Source of the DNA: a virus
IMG/VR virus record: IMGVR_UViG_3300033053_000011
Coordinates: 1 to 44,022 of that record
Length of the DNA: 44,022 nt
Direction: 5' to 3' (one strand)
The notes under the pieces were generated by a model. The model saw only the letters and a program-made list of their open reading frames with translations. It was not told where the DNA came from and made no database searches. A program made the translations under genes and the position numbers. Below are positions 22,666-30,551 of this stretch, piece after piece; position 1 is the first letter of the stretch, and every line of letters starts with the position of its first letter.

Positions 22666-22863
22666 GTGAACCAAACCAAGAAGACCATCATAGACCCGCC
22701 AAACCGCTACGACCACCGAGACGCCTGGACCGCAACCGTCATCACAGAGGAAGGGAATAAGACCTACAGCCACCACCGGCTCAGCCAGCTCATGAAGACG
22801 GTCCGAGCGACCGAAGGCAACATCACCGTATACCACCGAGACGGCACCCGATTCGACATCTGA
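22666..22863 (+). CDS. 65-residue hypothetical protein
   Basis: GTG start at 22666 with TAAGGA upstream. The protein contains YDHRDAWTATVITEEGNKTY, a likely beta hairpin, then HHRLSQLMKTVRATEGNIT and a closing VYHRDGTRFDI. No metal or catalytic site is clear. The stop is 12 bases before the lipoprotein start, so the two are probably co-translated. Confidence 0.6.
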   Translation: MNQTKKTIIDPPNRYDHRDAWTATVITEEGNKTYSHHRLSQLMKTVRATEGNITVYHRDGTRFDI

Positions 22864-22875
22864 GGAGGCTTCGAC

Positions 22876-23352
22876 ATGAACAAACTGGCTTGCTTCGCAC
22901 TTCTTGCCCTGGTCGGCTGCGCTCAGCAGCCTTCTGTCTCGCCGGTCGTGGCGGTGAGCGGTCTCGCTTCCGAGCCGATGGCCGCGTCAACACCGGTGTC
23001 CACGCCCGTCCCGACCGAGGCCCCAACGCCGGCACCGACCACCAAGGGCAGTGCCACGATGACCATCAAGTGGCCTGACCGCACCATTCAGCTCATTCCG
23101 CAGTCCACGACTGAGCTGTACATCGCGGCCTACCGGGAAGGCGAGGCAACGCCGGAAGCGTCAGCCAGCGTCGTGCGTCCGGTTGACGCGGCCACGTCCA
23201 GCGTCACCCTGCGGCTCGAAGCCGGCACCAAGTCCATCGAGGTCCAAGCCTGGGACGCCAGCCGGTCGGTCGTGGCGCTCGGGACGGCTTCCGTGGCCAT
23301 CTTGCCCAACCAGGTGAGCAGCGTCCGCATCACGCTCATCCCGACCAACTAA
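22876..23352 (+). CDS. Phage-encoded lipoprotein
   Basis: A 158-residue protein with a type II signal: basic start, hydrophobic core CFALLALVGC and lipobox L-V-G-C with Cys15 as the lipidated residue. A Thr/Pro/Ala-rich linker follows (about 25-55), then a beta-rich domain (TMTIKWPDRTIQLIPQSTTE; SVTLRLEAGTKSIEVQAWD) resembling an immunoglobulin-like sandwich. Exported to the envelope after lipidation. Early phage lipoproteins can block receptors against superinfection (T5 Llp is the known model) or serve in lysis. GAGGAGG precedes the ATG. Last gene before a strong terminator. Confidence 0.8.
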   Translation: MNKLACFALLALVGCAQQPSVSPVVAVSGLASEPMAASTPVSTPVPTEAPTPAPTTKGSATMTIKWPDRTIQLIPQSTTELYIAAYREGEATPEASASVVRPVDAATSSVTLRLEAGTKSIEVQAWDASRSVVALGTASVAILPNQVSSVRITLIPTN

Positions 23353-23376
23353 GCCGCAGGCGACGCCTCGAAGACC

Positions 23377-23414
23377 AAGACCGGCCACCAAAGCGGTGGC
23401 CGGTCTTCTTTGTT
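23377..23414 (+). terminator. Strong rho-independent terminator between convergent units
   Basis: Perfect 13-bp arms AAGACCGGCCACC (23377-23389) and its complement (23395-23407), loop AAAGC, tail CTTTGTT. It separates the plus-strand early unit from the minus-strand operon and may stop transcripts from both sides. Confidence 0.85.
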
Positions 23415-23416
23415 GG

Positions 23417-23563
23417 CTAGGATTGGTGAGGTTGTTTGCGGCTTGCGGCCAGCATCCGGCCGATGAGGGTGTCTGGGTCTTCGGTCAAGACCATGCCGGG
23501 ATGGGCCATCAGCAGCTGGTCGATGACCGAAGACGGCCGCTGCGCTTCCTTCGGCTCATCCAT
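23417..23563 (-). CDS. 48-residue hypothetical protein
   Basis: A short gene on the minus strand that overlaps the 3' end of the MazG-like gene by eight bases, with GGTGGAG directly before its ATG. The predicted protein starts MDEPKEAQRPSSVIDQLLMA and continues with a second helix around IGRMLAASRK. It is the last gene of the minus-strand operon. No function can be given; the overlap and ribosome site support translation. Confidence 0.6.
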   Translation of the reverse strand: MDEPKEAQRPSSVIDQLLMAHPGMVLTEDPDTLIGRMLAASRKQPHQS

Positions 23564-24116
23564 GCTCCACCTCATCGACCCGCGCCATGCTGTGCTTGGG
23601 ACTGAAGCCGTCCGGATACCGCGTCAGCAGCTTGGTGACGTTGGCGGCCAGCACTTCGGACTGCGTGATGGCGTGCTTCTGGCAGAGCAGGTCCACCTGA
23701 TAGAGCACCGCGCCGATGCTTTTGGCCAGGCCAATGTACTCCAAAGGGTGGTCGTGACCATAAACCTTCTTGATGGTCTCGCCAACTTCCTTGGCACTGA
23801 TGACGATTGCCATTGCCCACTCGTGGTCGTCCCAGCCGTAGGTGCCGTCAACGCCATGCAAGGCGTCCGAGCCCAGCATCATGGCTCGCTCCAGCTCCAT
23901 CCCGTGGAGCGTAAGCAAGGCAGCGCCATACCAGTAGACATCACCGGCTTCCTTGATGATGAGGTGGCGCGGAACTTCGGCCGAATCGAAGAATAAAGCC
24001 ATCAGCTCAACAGCCTCATCCACGAAGCCGAGCCCACTCACGGTGCACAGCTGGTCGTGCGGCAAGGCCGTGTTGAGGGTCCGAGCTGCAGCTTGCTGGT
24101 AAGTTGTGGTGTTCAT
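23556..24116 (-). CDS. MazG-like nucleotide pyrophosphohydrolase
   Basis: A 186-residue protein from the ATG at 24116, preceded by GGAGGA. Longer in-frame starts lack this site. It carries the metal-binding pattern of all-alpha NTP pyrophosphatases: FVDEAVELM and KEAGDVYWY, corresponding to ExxE and ExxD. Such enzymes hydrolyse (d)NTPs to monophosphates, and phage copies are thought to change the nucleotide pool or ppGpp level in the host. It is downstream of dCMP deaminase, in line with nucleotide metabolism. Substrate unknown. Confidence 0.75.
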   Translation of the reverse strand: MNTTTYQQAAARTLNTALPHDQLCTVSGLGFVDEAVELMALFFDSAEVPRHLIIKEAGDVYWYGAALLTLHGMELERAMMLGSDALHGVDGTYGWDDHEWAMAIVISAKEVGETIKKVYGHDHPLEYIGLAKSIGAVLYQVDLLCQKHAITQSEVLAANVTKLLTRYPDGFSPKHSMARVDEVEHG

Positions 24117-24133
24117 TGATTTTCCTCCAATCT

Positions 24134-24679
24134 TCAATGGCGGCAGTCAACGCAGACGCCATCCGTGTCTATCGAATGCCTGTGAAGCCCACAAACGGCG
24201 CATTCACCGGCAAGAAGGCTCAGCTGACCAGGCAACGCGCCTGGCTTTGCGTCCACCTTGGCCTCGCAAACCAGCTCAACGCCAGCTTCCTTGAACATCG
24301 TCACGGCCGTCTTGAAGACCTCATCTGGCATTGAGGTCTTCCCGTCGCCGCAAACCACACGAGCGACACCCGCGTTGATGAGCATGCGGGCGCAGACGTT
24401 GCAGCACAGGTGCGTGACGTAGACCGTGGACCCAAGAAGTGTGTCCCGAGCCGCGTGCGCCACCAGGTTTTCTTCCGCGTGCGCCGTCCAAAGGTACTTC
24501 TCTGGCCTCGCCATGCGGGTTGCATGGTCCTTGACGCCACGAGGCAGGCCGTTGAAGCCGGTTTCCAGGACGCGATTGGCCGTATCCACAGCCACCGCGC
24601 CAACTTGAGTGCTTGGGTCCTTGGACCATCCGGCCACCAGTCGGGCCAGGTCGAAGAATCGTTGAGTCCATCTTGCCAT
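24134..24679 (-). CDS. Deoxycytidylate (dCMP) deaminase
   Basis: A 181-residue enzyme converting dCMP to dUMP, feeding thymidylate synthesis by the phage ThyX. ATG 24679 has AAAGGTGAG upstream, while a GTG four codons earlier is less well placed. The start FFDLARLVAGWSKDPSTQVG is typical of the family. Zinc ligands are in TAHAEENLV and CCNVCARML; the usual motif is PCxxC, so the Pro is replaced by Cys here. The C-terminus adds ECAVCGLHRHSIDTD and CVDCRH, a possible second zinc ribbon not present in standard enzymes. Confidence 0.88.
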   Translation of the reverse strand: MARWTQRFFDLARLVAGWSKDPSTQVGAVAVDTANRVLETGFNGLPRGVKDHATRMARPEKYLWTAHAEENLVAHAARDTLLGSTVYVTHLCCNVCARMLINAGVARVVCGDGKTSMPDEVFKTAVTMFKEAGVELVCEAKVDAKPGALPGQLSLLAGECAVCGLHRHSIDTDGVCVDCRH

Positions 24680-24724
24680 CAGGGTGCTCACCTTTCATGC
24701 CTAGCTGGCCATTCTTCCACAGGT

Positions 24725-24767
24725 TAGGTACGTCCATGGGACTTTCTACGTCCAGGGGTAGGTACGT
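24725..24767 (-). repeat. TACGT direct repeats in leader of dCMP deaminase
   Basis: On the plus strand TAGGTACGT occurs at 24725-24733 and 24759-24767, with a third TACGT at 24747-24751 followed by the same TCCA as the first. The 116-base stretch 24692-24807 shows no supported gene, and these repeats sit about 45 bases upstream of the deaminase start. Possible operator; low confidence. Confidence 0.35.
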
Positions 24768-24807
24768 GGGCTTCCTGGCCATCCTACGAGGTCCGCTGAC
24801 CTCAGCT

Positions 24808-25041
24808 TTAATCTGCGCCGTCCAAATCTCCAAATGCAGCCTCAATCATCGCCACATCGATGGCCTCAAATTGTTGCGCCGCATCCTTCTCCATCCCCAT
24901 GATAACCTCTCGCACCACGGACCGTCTCACACCGGCCTGGAGCATCCTGTCCCGAGCGGCCACCACGAGGATTGAGACGGCTTCCGCTCGGACGCGGCCG
25001 GCAATCGCTTTGAGCTGTTTGATGTCGTCTTCAGACAGCAC
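24808..25041 (-). CDS. 77-residue helical hypothetical protein
   Basis: GTG start at 25041 with TGGAG six bases upstream. The protein is helical and charged (SEDDIKQLKAIAGRVRAEAV; SVVREVIMGMEKDAAQQFEA). It may be a small DNA-binding or adaptor protein, but no clear helix-turn-helix is seen. It is the first gene after the inverted-repeat region at 25071-25183, so it could be controlled from there. Confidence 0.6.
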   Translation of the reverse strand: MLSEDDIKQLKAIAGRVRAEAVSILVVAARDRMLQAGVRRSVVREVIMGMEKDAAQQFEAIDVAMIEAAFGDLDGAD

Positions 25042-25070
25042 AAAAACTCCATTCTAACATCATCGCACGC

Positions 25071-25183
25071 CGGTCCGTGTGGGTCCGTGCTGCCTTTAGT
25101 AACCCTTCGGAAATAAAAATAAGCGTCTTAACTTAATTTAATTATCCTGCTTAACGGGATAGAGCACGGACCCACACGGACCG
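25071..25183. repeat. Perfect 21-bp inverted repeat flanking AT-rich core
   Basis: The left arm 25071-25091 (CGGTCCGTGTGGGTCCGTGC plus T) has its exact complement at 25163-25183. Each arm contains GGTCCGTG twice, nine bases apart. The 71 bases between include a long A/T run around 25110-25146. The whole structure lies in the 150-base gap between the 77-residue gene and the SNF2 helicase. Candidates: replication origin with iteron-like boxes, protein-binding operator pair, or an RNA structure. Confidence 0.6.
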
Positions 25184-25191
25184 AGCCGTGC

Positions 25192-26982
25192 TTAGCGTGT
25201 GGAAAACAAGGCAAGTCCACGGTCGATGATGGTCTCAGCCACGTCTTTCTTGTTGGTGAGTGCGCTGATGACCGCTTCGTCCACGGTATCCTTGGCGGCG
25301 ATGTTGATGTAGGTGACGCTCTTGGTCTGACCGATGCGGTGCGCACGGTCTTCCGACTGCAAGCGGTCTCGAAGGCTGAAGTTGTTTGAGAAGTAGATGA
25401 CATAGCTGGCCGAAACCAGCGTGATGCCCGTGCCACCGGCCTGCTGGTTGCCTATGAACACCTGCGCGTCGCCTCGCTCGAAGTTTTCAATGGCGTCCAC
25501 CCGGTCGGTCTTCGAGACGCCGCCATGGTATTCGACACACTTGATGCCTTCGGACGCCAGCCGAGCCGCAATGTCCTCAATCTCAACCCGGTATCGAGCC
25601 CAGACAATGACCTTCTCACCGGCTTCCGTGATGGCCCGCACGCGGTCCGCCAGCAGCTCCAGCTTGGGGTTGTCGCCTTCGATGCGGACCGGCTCTGGGG
25701 CGTCCGGATGGATGTAGTAGCCGCTGGTGATTTGGGCCAGCTTCGAGACGGCGACCAGCTTGTTGATTGGCGTTTCGTCGCCTTGGAAGACCAGCCGGCA
25801 TTCGTCTTCGGCCTTCCGGTAGACTTCCCGCTGCTCAGGTGTGAGGTCAAACAGCACCGTCTTGTAGACCTTCTCAGGCAGGTCCAGGCACTCGGACTTG
25901 AGAACCCGGAAACTGTGCGGCGCGATGAGGCTTGACAGCTTGTCAAGGTTCCGGAACTTGGGAAGACCTGCCTTGTCACGCTCAACGATTTGCGGGATGC
26001 GGTTGGGGTTGAAGGCCGCACCGAGCCGCTGGCTGTAACCACTGCAGATGCTGTCGATGCAAGCAATTGCGCGCAGCGCCTGAGCCTTCTTGGTGCCGGG
26101 TGCGGCCGGTCCAGGCTGGAAAAGGGCTCTGAGGTTGCGCACGCCGGTCAACATCCGCTCGTAATCGCCACCCTCGTGCGCCTCGTGGACGATGGACATG
26201 GCCTCGATGGGCTCGGAACGTCCGTTTGCGTAGACCAGCTTGCGCAGTTCCTGCTCGGCTTCCGCAAGTGTGGACCGCTCACCGTCGCTCAGCTGGACCT
26301 TCTTGGAGACGATGCCTTGGATGAGGTGGTGGTTGGCCGGAAGCAGCTCAGCGTACTCGGCCTTGAAGGCGTAGAAGCTGGTCGTACCAAGGATTGAGGT
26401 GTCAAGGAAGCTGAATTGGCTGAAGGCGTCGAACGGCGCATTGTTGATGGGGGTGCCGGACATGATGCGTCGCCACTTTGAGCTGGCCTTGAGCTTCATC
26501 AGGGCCTTCGTGCGTGCTGCGGTCGGGTTTTTGACGGCGTCCGATTCGTCGCAAACGATCATCGGACGCATCCCAGATTTGATGAACCGCTCGGCAAACT
26601 CAAAGCCTCGCTTGGTTTGCAGGGCTTCCCAGTTCATCGTGAGCACCCGTAGCTCGCCATCTCCAGGCTTCAAGAGGCCGTCCAGCTGAGCCTTCTCAGC
26701 CTTCCCGGCCCCAGCATTCCACGCACCGGCCTTGAACCGCACCCAGTCGGGCATGTGCTTGGGAAGCTCCAGGCGGGTCCAGTTGGTATGGACGCCGTTG
26801 GGTGCGAAGACCAAGGCAACATCACAATCTCCAGACCCCCAGAGGTCCGCGATGTTGTTGATGATGATCCAGGTCTTCCCTGTGCCCATGTCGGCCAGCA
26901 ATGCGAAGTAGTCTTTGCGGCCGAAACGGTTGAGGCACTCCAGCTGGTGCTTGTATGGCTTGGTCTTAAACTTGGTCGTCAT
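25192..26982 (-). CDS. SNF2-family DNA helicase/translocase
   Basis: A 596-residue protein from ATG 26982 (or one codon earlier, GTG). Motif I is LLADMGTGKTW; motif II is VCDESDAVKN, a DESD form of DEAH; motif III MSGTPINN; motif V around GNQQAGGTGITLVSA; motif VI SEDRAHRIGQ. These define the SNF2/DEAD-like superfamily 2, which moves on double-stranded DNA and remodels protein-DNA complexes. In phages it lies with replication genes and may help fork restart or recombination. It overlaps the upstream tiny gene by one base. Confidence 0.9.
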   Translation of the reverse strand: MTTKFKTKPYKHQLECLNRFGRKDYFALLADMGTGKTWIIINNIADLWGSGDCDVALVFAPNGVHTNWTRLELPKHMPDWVRFKAGAWNAGAGKAEKAQLDGLLKPGDGELRVLTMNWEALQTKRGFEFAERFIKSGMRPMIVCDESDAVKNPTAARTKALMKLKASSKWRRIMSGTPINNAPFDAFSQFSFLDTSILGTTSFYAFKAEYAELLPANHHLIQGIVSKKVQLSDGERSTLAEAEQELRKLVYANGRSEPIEAMSIVHEAHEGGDYERMLTGVRNLRALFQPGPAAPGTKKAQALRAIACIDSICSGYSQRLGAAFNPNRIPQIVERDKAGLPKFRNLDKLSSLIAPHSFRVLKSECLDLPEKVYKTVLFDLTPEQREVYRKAEDECRLVFQGDETPINKLVAVSKLAQITSGYYIHPDAPEPVRIEGDNPKLELLADRVRAITEAGEKVIVWARYRVEIEDIAARLASEGIKCVEYHGGVSKTDRVDAIENFERGDAQVFIGNQQAGGTGITLVSASYVIYFSNNFSLRDRLQSEDRAHRIGQTKSVTYINIAAKDTVDEAVISALTNKKDVAETIIDRGLALFSTR

Positions 26983-27146
26983 CACTTCTTCAATCCCTTT
27001 CTAAGTGCCTGAAGAGCGCCGTGATTGGTTTTGCGGTATGGGCCAACTTCTCCACATGCGCAGCACTCGGCTCGGACCATGGGCGGCTCGTTGTAAGTGC
27101 CGTTATTCCTGAATTTCACGGCCAACGATTCGTGCTTGCAGTTCAT
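26982..27146 (-). CDS. 54-residue zinc-finger-like protein
   Basis: ATG 27146 overlaps the upstream stop codon (ATGA), so it is coupled to the nuclease gene. The protein begins MNCKHESLAVKFRNN and has ECCACGEVGPYRKTNHGAL, giving a Cys-His start and a CxxC that may bind zinc. The basic C-terminus (ALRKGLKK) suggests nucleic acid contact. The small open frame is in a tightly packed replication operon. Function unknown. Confidence 0.6.
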   Translation of the reverse strand: MNCKHESLAVKFRNNGTYNEPPMVRAECCACGEVGPYRKTNHGALQALRKGLKK

Positions 27147-27571
27147 CGCATCAACGCCTCTCGCATGTAAACCCACTGCTGCTTGTCTTTGATGGGCTTG
27201 ACGCAGCTCCAAACAGCATTGTCAAGCAGTTCCGGCACGGTCATGTCGTTGATGTGGTCGGCCAAAGAGCCGGAAAGCAGCATCCATCGCTTGTCGGTGA
27301 CGATGAGGATGTAGGCGCGGCCACCCGCACGGCGCTGCCGAAGGAACCAATTGCGCTGATGCATTGACAGCTTGTGGTTGGAGCCAAAGAGCGGCGTGTC
27401 AGGCCGCTTTGGTTCCCTGGGAGACTTCTGCTCAATCCAGCCTTCGACGCCACCGAAGCAGTAGTTGACGTCCGGCATCCCAACAACCATCACATTTTCG
27501 ATGCGGTCAAGCCGGTCACCCGGTTGCGGGACGTTGGTTTTGAACGCCTTGTAGTCAACAGATTCAGCCAT
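27143..27571 (-). CDS. Putative PD-(D/E)XK (VRR-NUC-like) nuclease
   Basis: A 142-residue protein with ATG 27571 after GGAGG; a longer in-frame start inside the polymerase gene is less likely. GMPDVNYCFGGVEGWIEQK supplies the D...ExK core of PD-(D/E)XK nucleases, and LSMHQRNWFLRQRRAGG resembles the conserved Q-helix of VRR-NUC-type enzymes. Likely a structure-specific or resolvase-like nuclease acting on replication intermediates. It overlaps the 3' end of the polymerase gene by eight bases. Confidence 0.75.
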   Translation of the reverse strand: MAESVDYKAFKTNVPQPGDRLDRIENVMVVGMPDVNYCFGGVEGWIEQKSPREPKRPDTPLFGSNHKLSMHQRNWFLRQRRAGGRAYILIVTDKRWMLLSGSLADHINDMTVPELLDNAVWSCVKPIKDKQQWVYMREALMR

Positions 27572-30323
27572 CAAGACGCCTCCACTTCGAGATGAACGCA
27601 TACCGGATGCCGTTGAAGAATTTGGCCCTGACAAGCAGGTGAGACCCAATAGGCACCTGCTCTAGCAGTTCCTTCCCGATGCGCAGATAGTCGAAACGGT
27701 TGATGCGGCCACCGATCAGCCCGGTGTCGTCTCGCAGCCGAACGTCCAAGAAGTCCAGCTGGCCCGTCTCAACCTTCCCGTTGCGCTTCTTGATGAGCAT
27801 GTCTTCATTGATGTTGCGGCTATTCTTGTGGACCAATTCCCCGATGAAGACCCGCTCGCAGCCGTGGTCCATCCCTTCGGTCAGCTCAGCGATGTCCACG
27901 ACCTTGCTCATGATGCCGTGCGCACGAGGATTGGCGTAGAGGTCGCCGTAGAGCCGGTGCATGGGGAAGATGTCCCCAAACACGTTTTCGGCCTTCTGGA
28001 TGGTCTCAATCTGCTTGGGGGTGAGCTTTCCGGCGTCCCGAGCCTCGATGAGCTTTGCGGCCTTCGATTCCCCGATGCCCTTGAGAGCGAGGAAGCCGCC
28101 ATACAGCTTGCCGTCCTGGACCGACCAGTTGAGCTTCGACCGCTCCAGGTCAAAGGGCACGTACTCAACGCCTTCCCGCACCATTTCCTTGAGCAGCTCA
28201 ACCGCGCTGTCTTCGTCCTTGGCGTTGCGAAGGTTGGTGGCCGCAAACTCCAACGGGTAGTGGGACTTGAGGTAGGCCGTCCAGTACGAGATGACGGCGT
28301 AGCTGTAGGTGTGGGCCTTGTTCATCTGCCACGCACCCATGGTCTGGATGAGCTCCCAAACCTCGCGTGCGGCCTTCTCAGGGATGTCCTGAGCCATTGC
28401 GCCTTCCAGGAACTGGCCAAAGAAGGTGTTGAAGAACTCTTGGCCCATGCGCTTGGAGATGGACTTGCGGATGAAGGCCGTTTCCTTCCACCCAAACTTC
28501 CCGATGTCTCGGACGATGGCTAGGGTGTGCTCTTGGTAGAGCGGCAGGCCGTACGTCTCGGCCATCAACGCCTCAATCTTGGGGTGAATGGGCTCGTAGT
28601 GCGCGCCGTTGTGGCGCTCCACGTACTTCGAGGTGACGCCGGAAGCGAACGGACCCGGCCGAGCCAGAGCCGTCGCCGCGTCCACCTCGTTGATGGACTT
28701 GAACTCAATGGACTGGGCCAACGACCGCAGCGCGTTGCCCTCAAACTGGAAGATTCCACACATTCTTCCTTCGTTGAAGATGTCGAAGGTGGCCTGATCG
28801 TCCAGCGGAAGGTTATACCAGTCGATGGGCACGCCGCTGTCTTCCAACACGCTGAGCGTCCGAAGGCCCAAGACGTCAATCTTGAGCAGCCCCAGGTGCT
28901 CGGCCGAGTTTTTATCCAGGTGCGCGATGCCGTCAGCATCGACCGTGCAGTAGTTGTTAATCCGGTCGTTACAGACCAGCAGCCCAGCCGCGTGGGTTCC
29001 GGTGTGGGAGGCGTGCCCCTCCAGCAACGCTGCGGCCGCTGCCTGTGGGTAGAGCCGCATGAACTCACGGCCAGGCTCGGTATCGTTGAGGGTGTCTTCC
29101 AGGCAGTTGTTGGCTCGGGAGTCAGCGACGGCTCGCTCAATCATCGCAACCTTGACGGCCGCAGTGGCCGAAGGTGGGATGTTGAGAGCCTTGCAGACCT
29201 GGATGAGAGCGGACTTGGGCTTGAACTGCGCGACCGTCCCGATGTGGGCGACGTTGTCAGCGCCATACTTCTCAGCCATGTACTCGAAGACGATGTGGCG
29301 CTTGTCGTCGGGAAAGTCCAGGTCAATGTCAGGCAGGTCCGTGCGCGAGACGTCAATGAACCGCTCGAAGTAGAGCCTGGGCGGAATCGGGTCAATCTCG
29401 GTGATGCGGGACGTGTAGCAGACCAAGCTGCCGGCCGCAGAGCCACGGGAAGGCCCAACCAGCATGTGCTTCTTGGCGTGATGGACCATGTCAGACACCA
29501 CCAGGAAGTAGCTTTCAAAGTCTTTGGACCTGATGAGGTCAAGCTCGTACTGGAGCCGGTCCTCATACTCTTGGGTCCAGGTTGCCTCAAGACCGCGATT
29601 CTTGATGCCTTCCCGGCAGACGGCTTCGAGGTTCCCAGGGAAGTGGATCATTGGGGCCTTCGGCAGCTCAAGCTCAGCGCACGACGCTGCGATGGCCTCA
29701 AGCTCAGGCGTCACCTCGATGTCGATGATGTGCTGAGGCGACGGCTTGAGGCTGGACCGACTGGCAAACTCAAACGCCTGCTTGTCTTCCGGGTAAGCGA
29801 AGGCGTTATCAGCCGTCTCCACAAGCCGAAGGCCGTGCTGCTGGGCCATTGAACGCTTCCGAGCATTGAGGATGCGGGACGCGGGATTGAGGTCCAGCAC
29901 CGCGCCAGCTTCCAAAAGGAAGTCGGCATCAGTGATGTCGCCGGCAAACTTGATGATGGCATCGCTCATCGCCAGCACGTCGCGCCGGTAGAGCCTCGGA
30001 AGCTTGCCGGACCGCGTTGAAACGGTCTGGTGGTGCGCCTTCGAGGTGGCCCGGTAAAGCTCGCTCAGGCCTTCCGTGGTCCGAGCCAGGAACCACATGC
30101 GCTGCGTCCCGTCATCGTCCGATACCACAAGGTCCACGCCAAGCAAAGGTTGGATGCCGGCTTCCTTGCAGGCTTTGAACCATGGCACGTGGCCCCAAGT
30201 GCTGTTTTGGTCAACGATTCCGGCCGCTGTTACGCCCATCTCTTTGAGCCGCTGGACGACCCTCTTGAGCGGTGCGAACGTCTGACCGAAGGTGTATTCA
30301 GTCTTGATGCGTAGCTGAATCAT
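27564..30323 (-). CDS. DNA polymerase III alpha-like (family C) replicative polymerase
   Basis: A 919-residue protein, shorter than the roughly 1160 residues of E. coli DnaE. The N-terminal PHP-like domain begins LRIKTEYTFGQTFAP; the first His of the PHP metal site is replaced by Lys, so that domain is probably inactive. The palm has GPSRGSAAGSLVCY, two catalytic Asp in PDIDLDFPDDKR (about 331 and 333) and a third in LLKIDVLGLR (about 484). Late regions contain a helix-hairpin-helix (GIGESKAAKLI) and an OB-like end. The tau-binding C-terminus is missing, so it may work without the host clamp loader. Gene precedes the nuclease and follows the exonuclease. Confidence 0.93.
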   Translation of the reverse strand: MIQLRIKTEYTFGQTFAPLKRVVQRLKEMGVTAAGIVDQNSTWGHVPWFKACKEAGIQPLLGVDLVVSDDDGTQRMWFLARTTEGLSELYRATSKAHHQTVSTRSGKLPRLYRRDVLAMSDAIIKFAGDITDADFLLEAGAVLDLNPASRILNARKRSMAQQHGLRLVETADNAFAYPEDKQAFEFASRSSLKPSPQHIIDIEVTPELEAIAASCAELELPKAPMIHFPGNLEAVCREGIKNRGLEATWTQEYEDRLQYELDLIRSKDFESYFLVVSDMVHHAKKHMLVGPSRGSAAGSLVCYTSRITEIDPIPPRLYFERFIDVSRTDLPDIDLDFPDDKRHIVFEYMAEKYGADNVAHIGTVAQFKPKSALIQVCKALNIPPSATAAVKVAMIERAVADSRANNCLEDTLNDTEPGREFMRLYPQAAAAALLEGHASHTGTHAAGLLVCNDRINNYCTVDADGIAHLDKNSAEHLGLLKIDVLGLRTLSVLEDSGVPIDWYNLPLDDQATFDIFNEGRMCGIFQFEGNALRSLAQSIEFKSINEVDAATALARPGPFASGVTSKYVERHNGAHYEPIHPKIEALMAETYGLPLYQEHTLAIVRDIGKFGWKETAFIRKSISKRMGQEFFNTFFGQFLEGAMAQDIPEKAAREVWELIQTMGAWQMNKAHTYSYAVISYWTAYLKSHYPLEFAATNLRNAKDEDSAVELLKEMVREGVEYVPFDLERSKLNWSVQDGKLYGGFLALKGIGESKAAKLIEARDAGKLTPKQIETIQKAENVFGDIFPMHRLYGDLYANPRAHGIMSKVVDIAELTEGMDHGCERVFIGELVHKNSRNINEDMLIKKRNGKVETGQLDFLDVRLRDDTGLIGGRINRFDYLRIGKELLEQVPIGSHLLVRAKFFNGIRYAFISKWRRLDG

Positions 30324-30550
30324 GCTTTATTCCTCACTTCCACCAGATGCTCACCGCAGAGATGTGGGTCAGCATGCTTTCCCCGGTCGGAGTATGGGTG
30401 GCAAATCGGCTTCCCGCAATGCTTTGTCAGGGTCAACTGGTAGCCAAACGGCGTCTCGGTCGTGACCTTCCCGAGCGGCTTGACGCAGCCTTGCGGCCAC
30501 GTCTCGCTGCGTTTCCTTGGGAGATGGTGGCCCGTCTTACGCTTGGCCAT
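30320..30550 (-). CDS. 76-residue Cys/His-rich protein
   Basis: ATG 30550 has GGGGG upstream and the stop overlaps the polymerase start (ATGA). The protein is basic and includes WPQGCVKPLG, KHCGKPICHPYSDRGKH and HLCGEH, i.e. four Cys and several His, suggesting a zinc-binding fold. It sits between exonuclease and polymerase, so a role as polymerase accessory or DNA-binding factor is possible. No family recognised. Confidence 0.6.
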   Translation of the reverse strand: MAKRKTGHHLPRKRSETWPQGCVKPLGKVTTETPFGYQLTLTKHCGKPICHPYSDRGKHADPHLCGEHLVEVRNKA

Positions 30551-30551
30551 G

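Noticed and set aside
24321-24845. Minus-strand 174-codon frame starting MRLHLEIWTAQ
   Set aside because: It overlaps most of the dCMP deaminase in another frame and has no family pattern; the upstream part only covers the repeat-containing leader.
28527-29852. Plus-strand 441-codon frame opposite the polymerase
   Set aside because: Antisense shadow of the DnaE-like gene; no start site or recognisable motifs.
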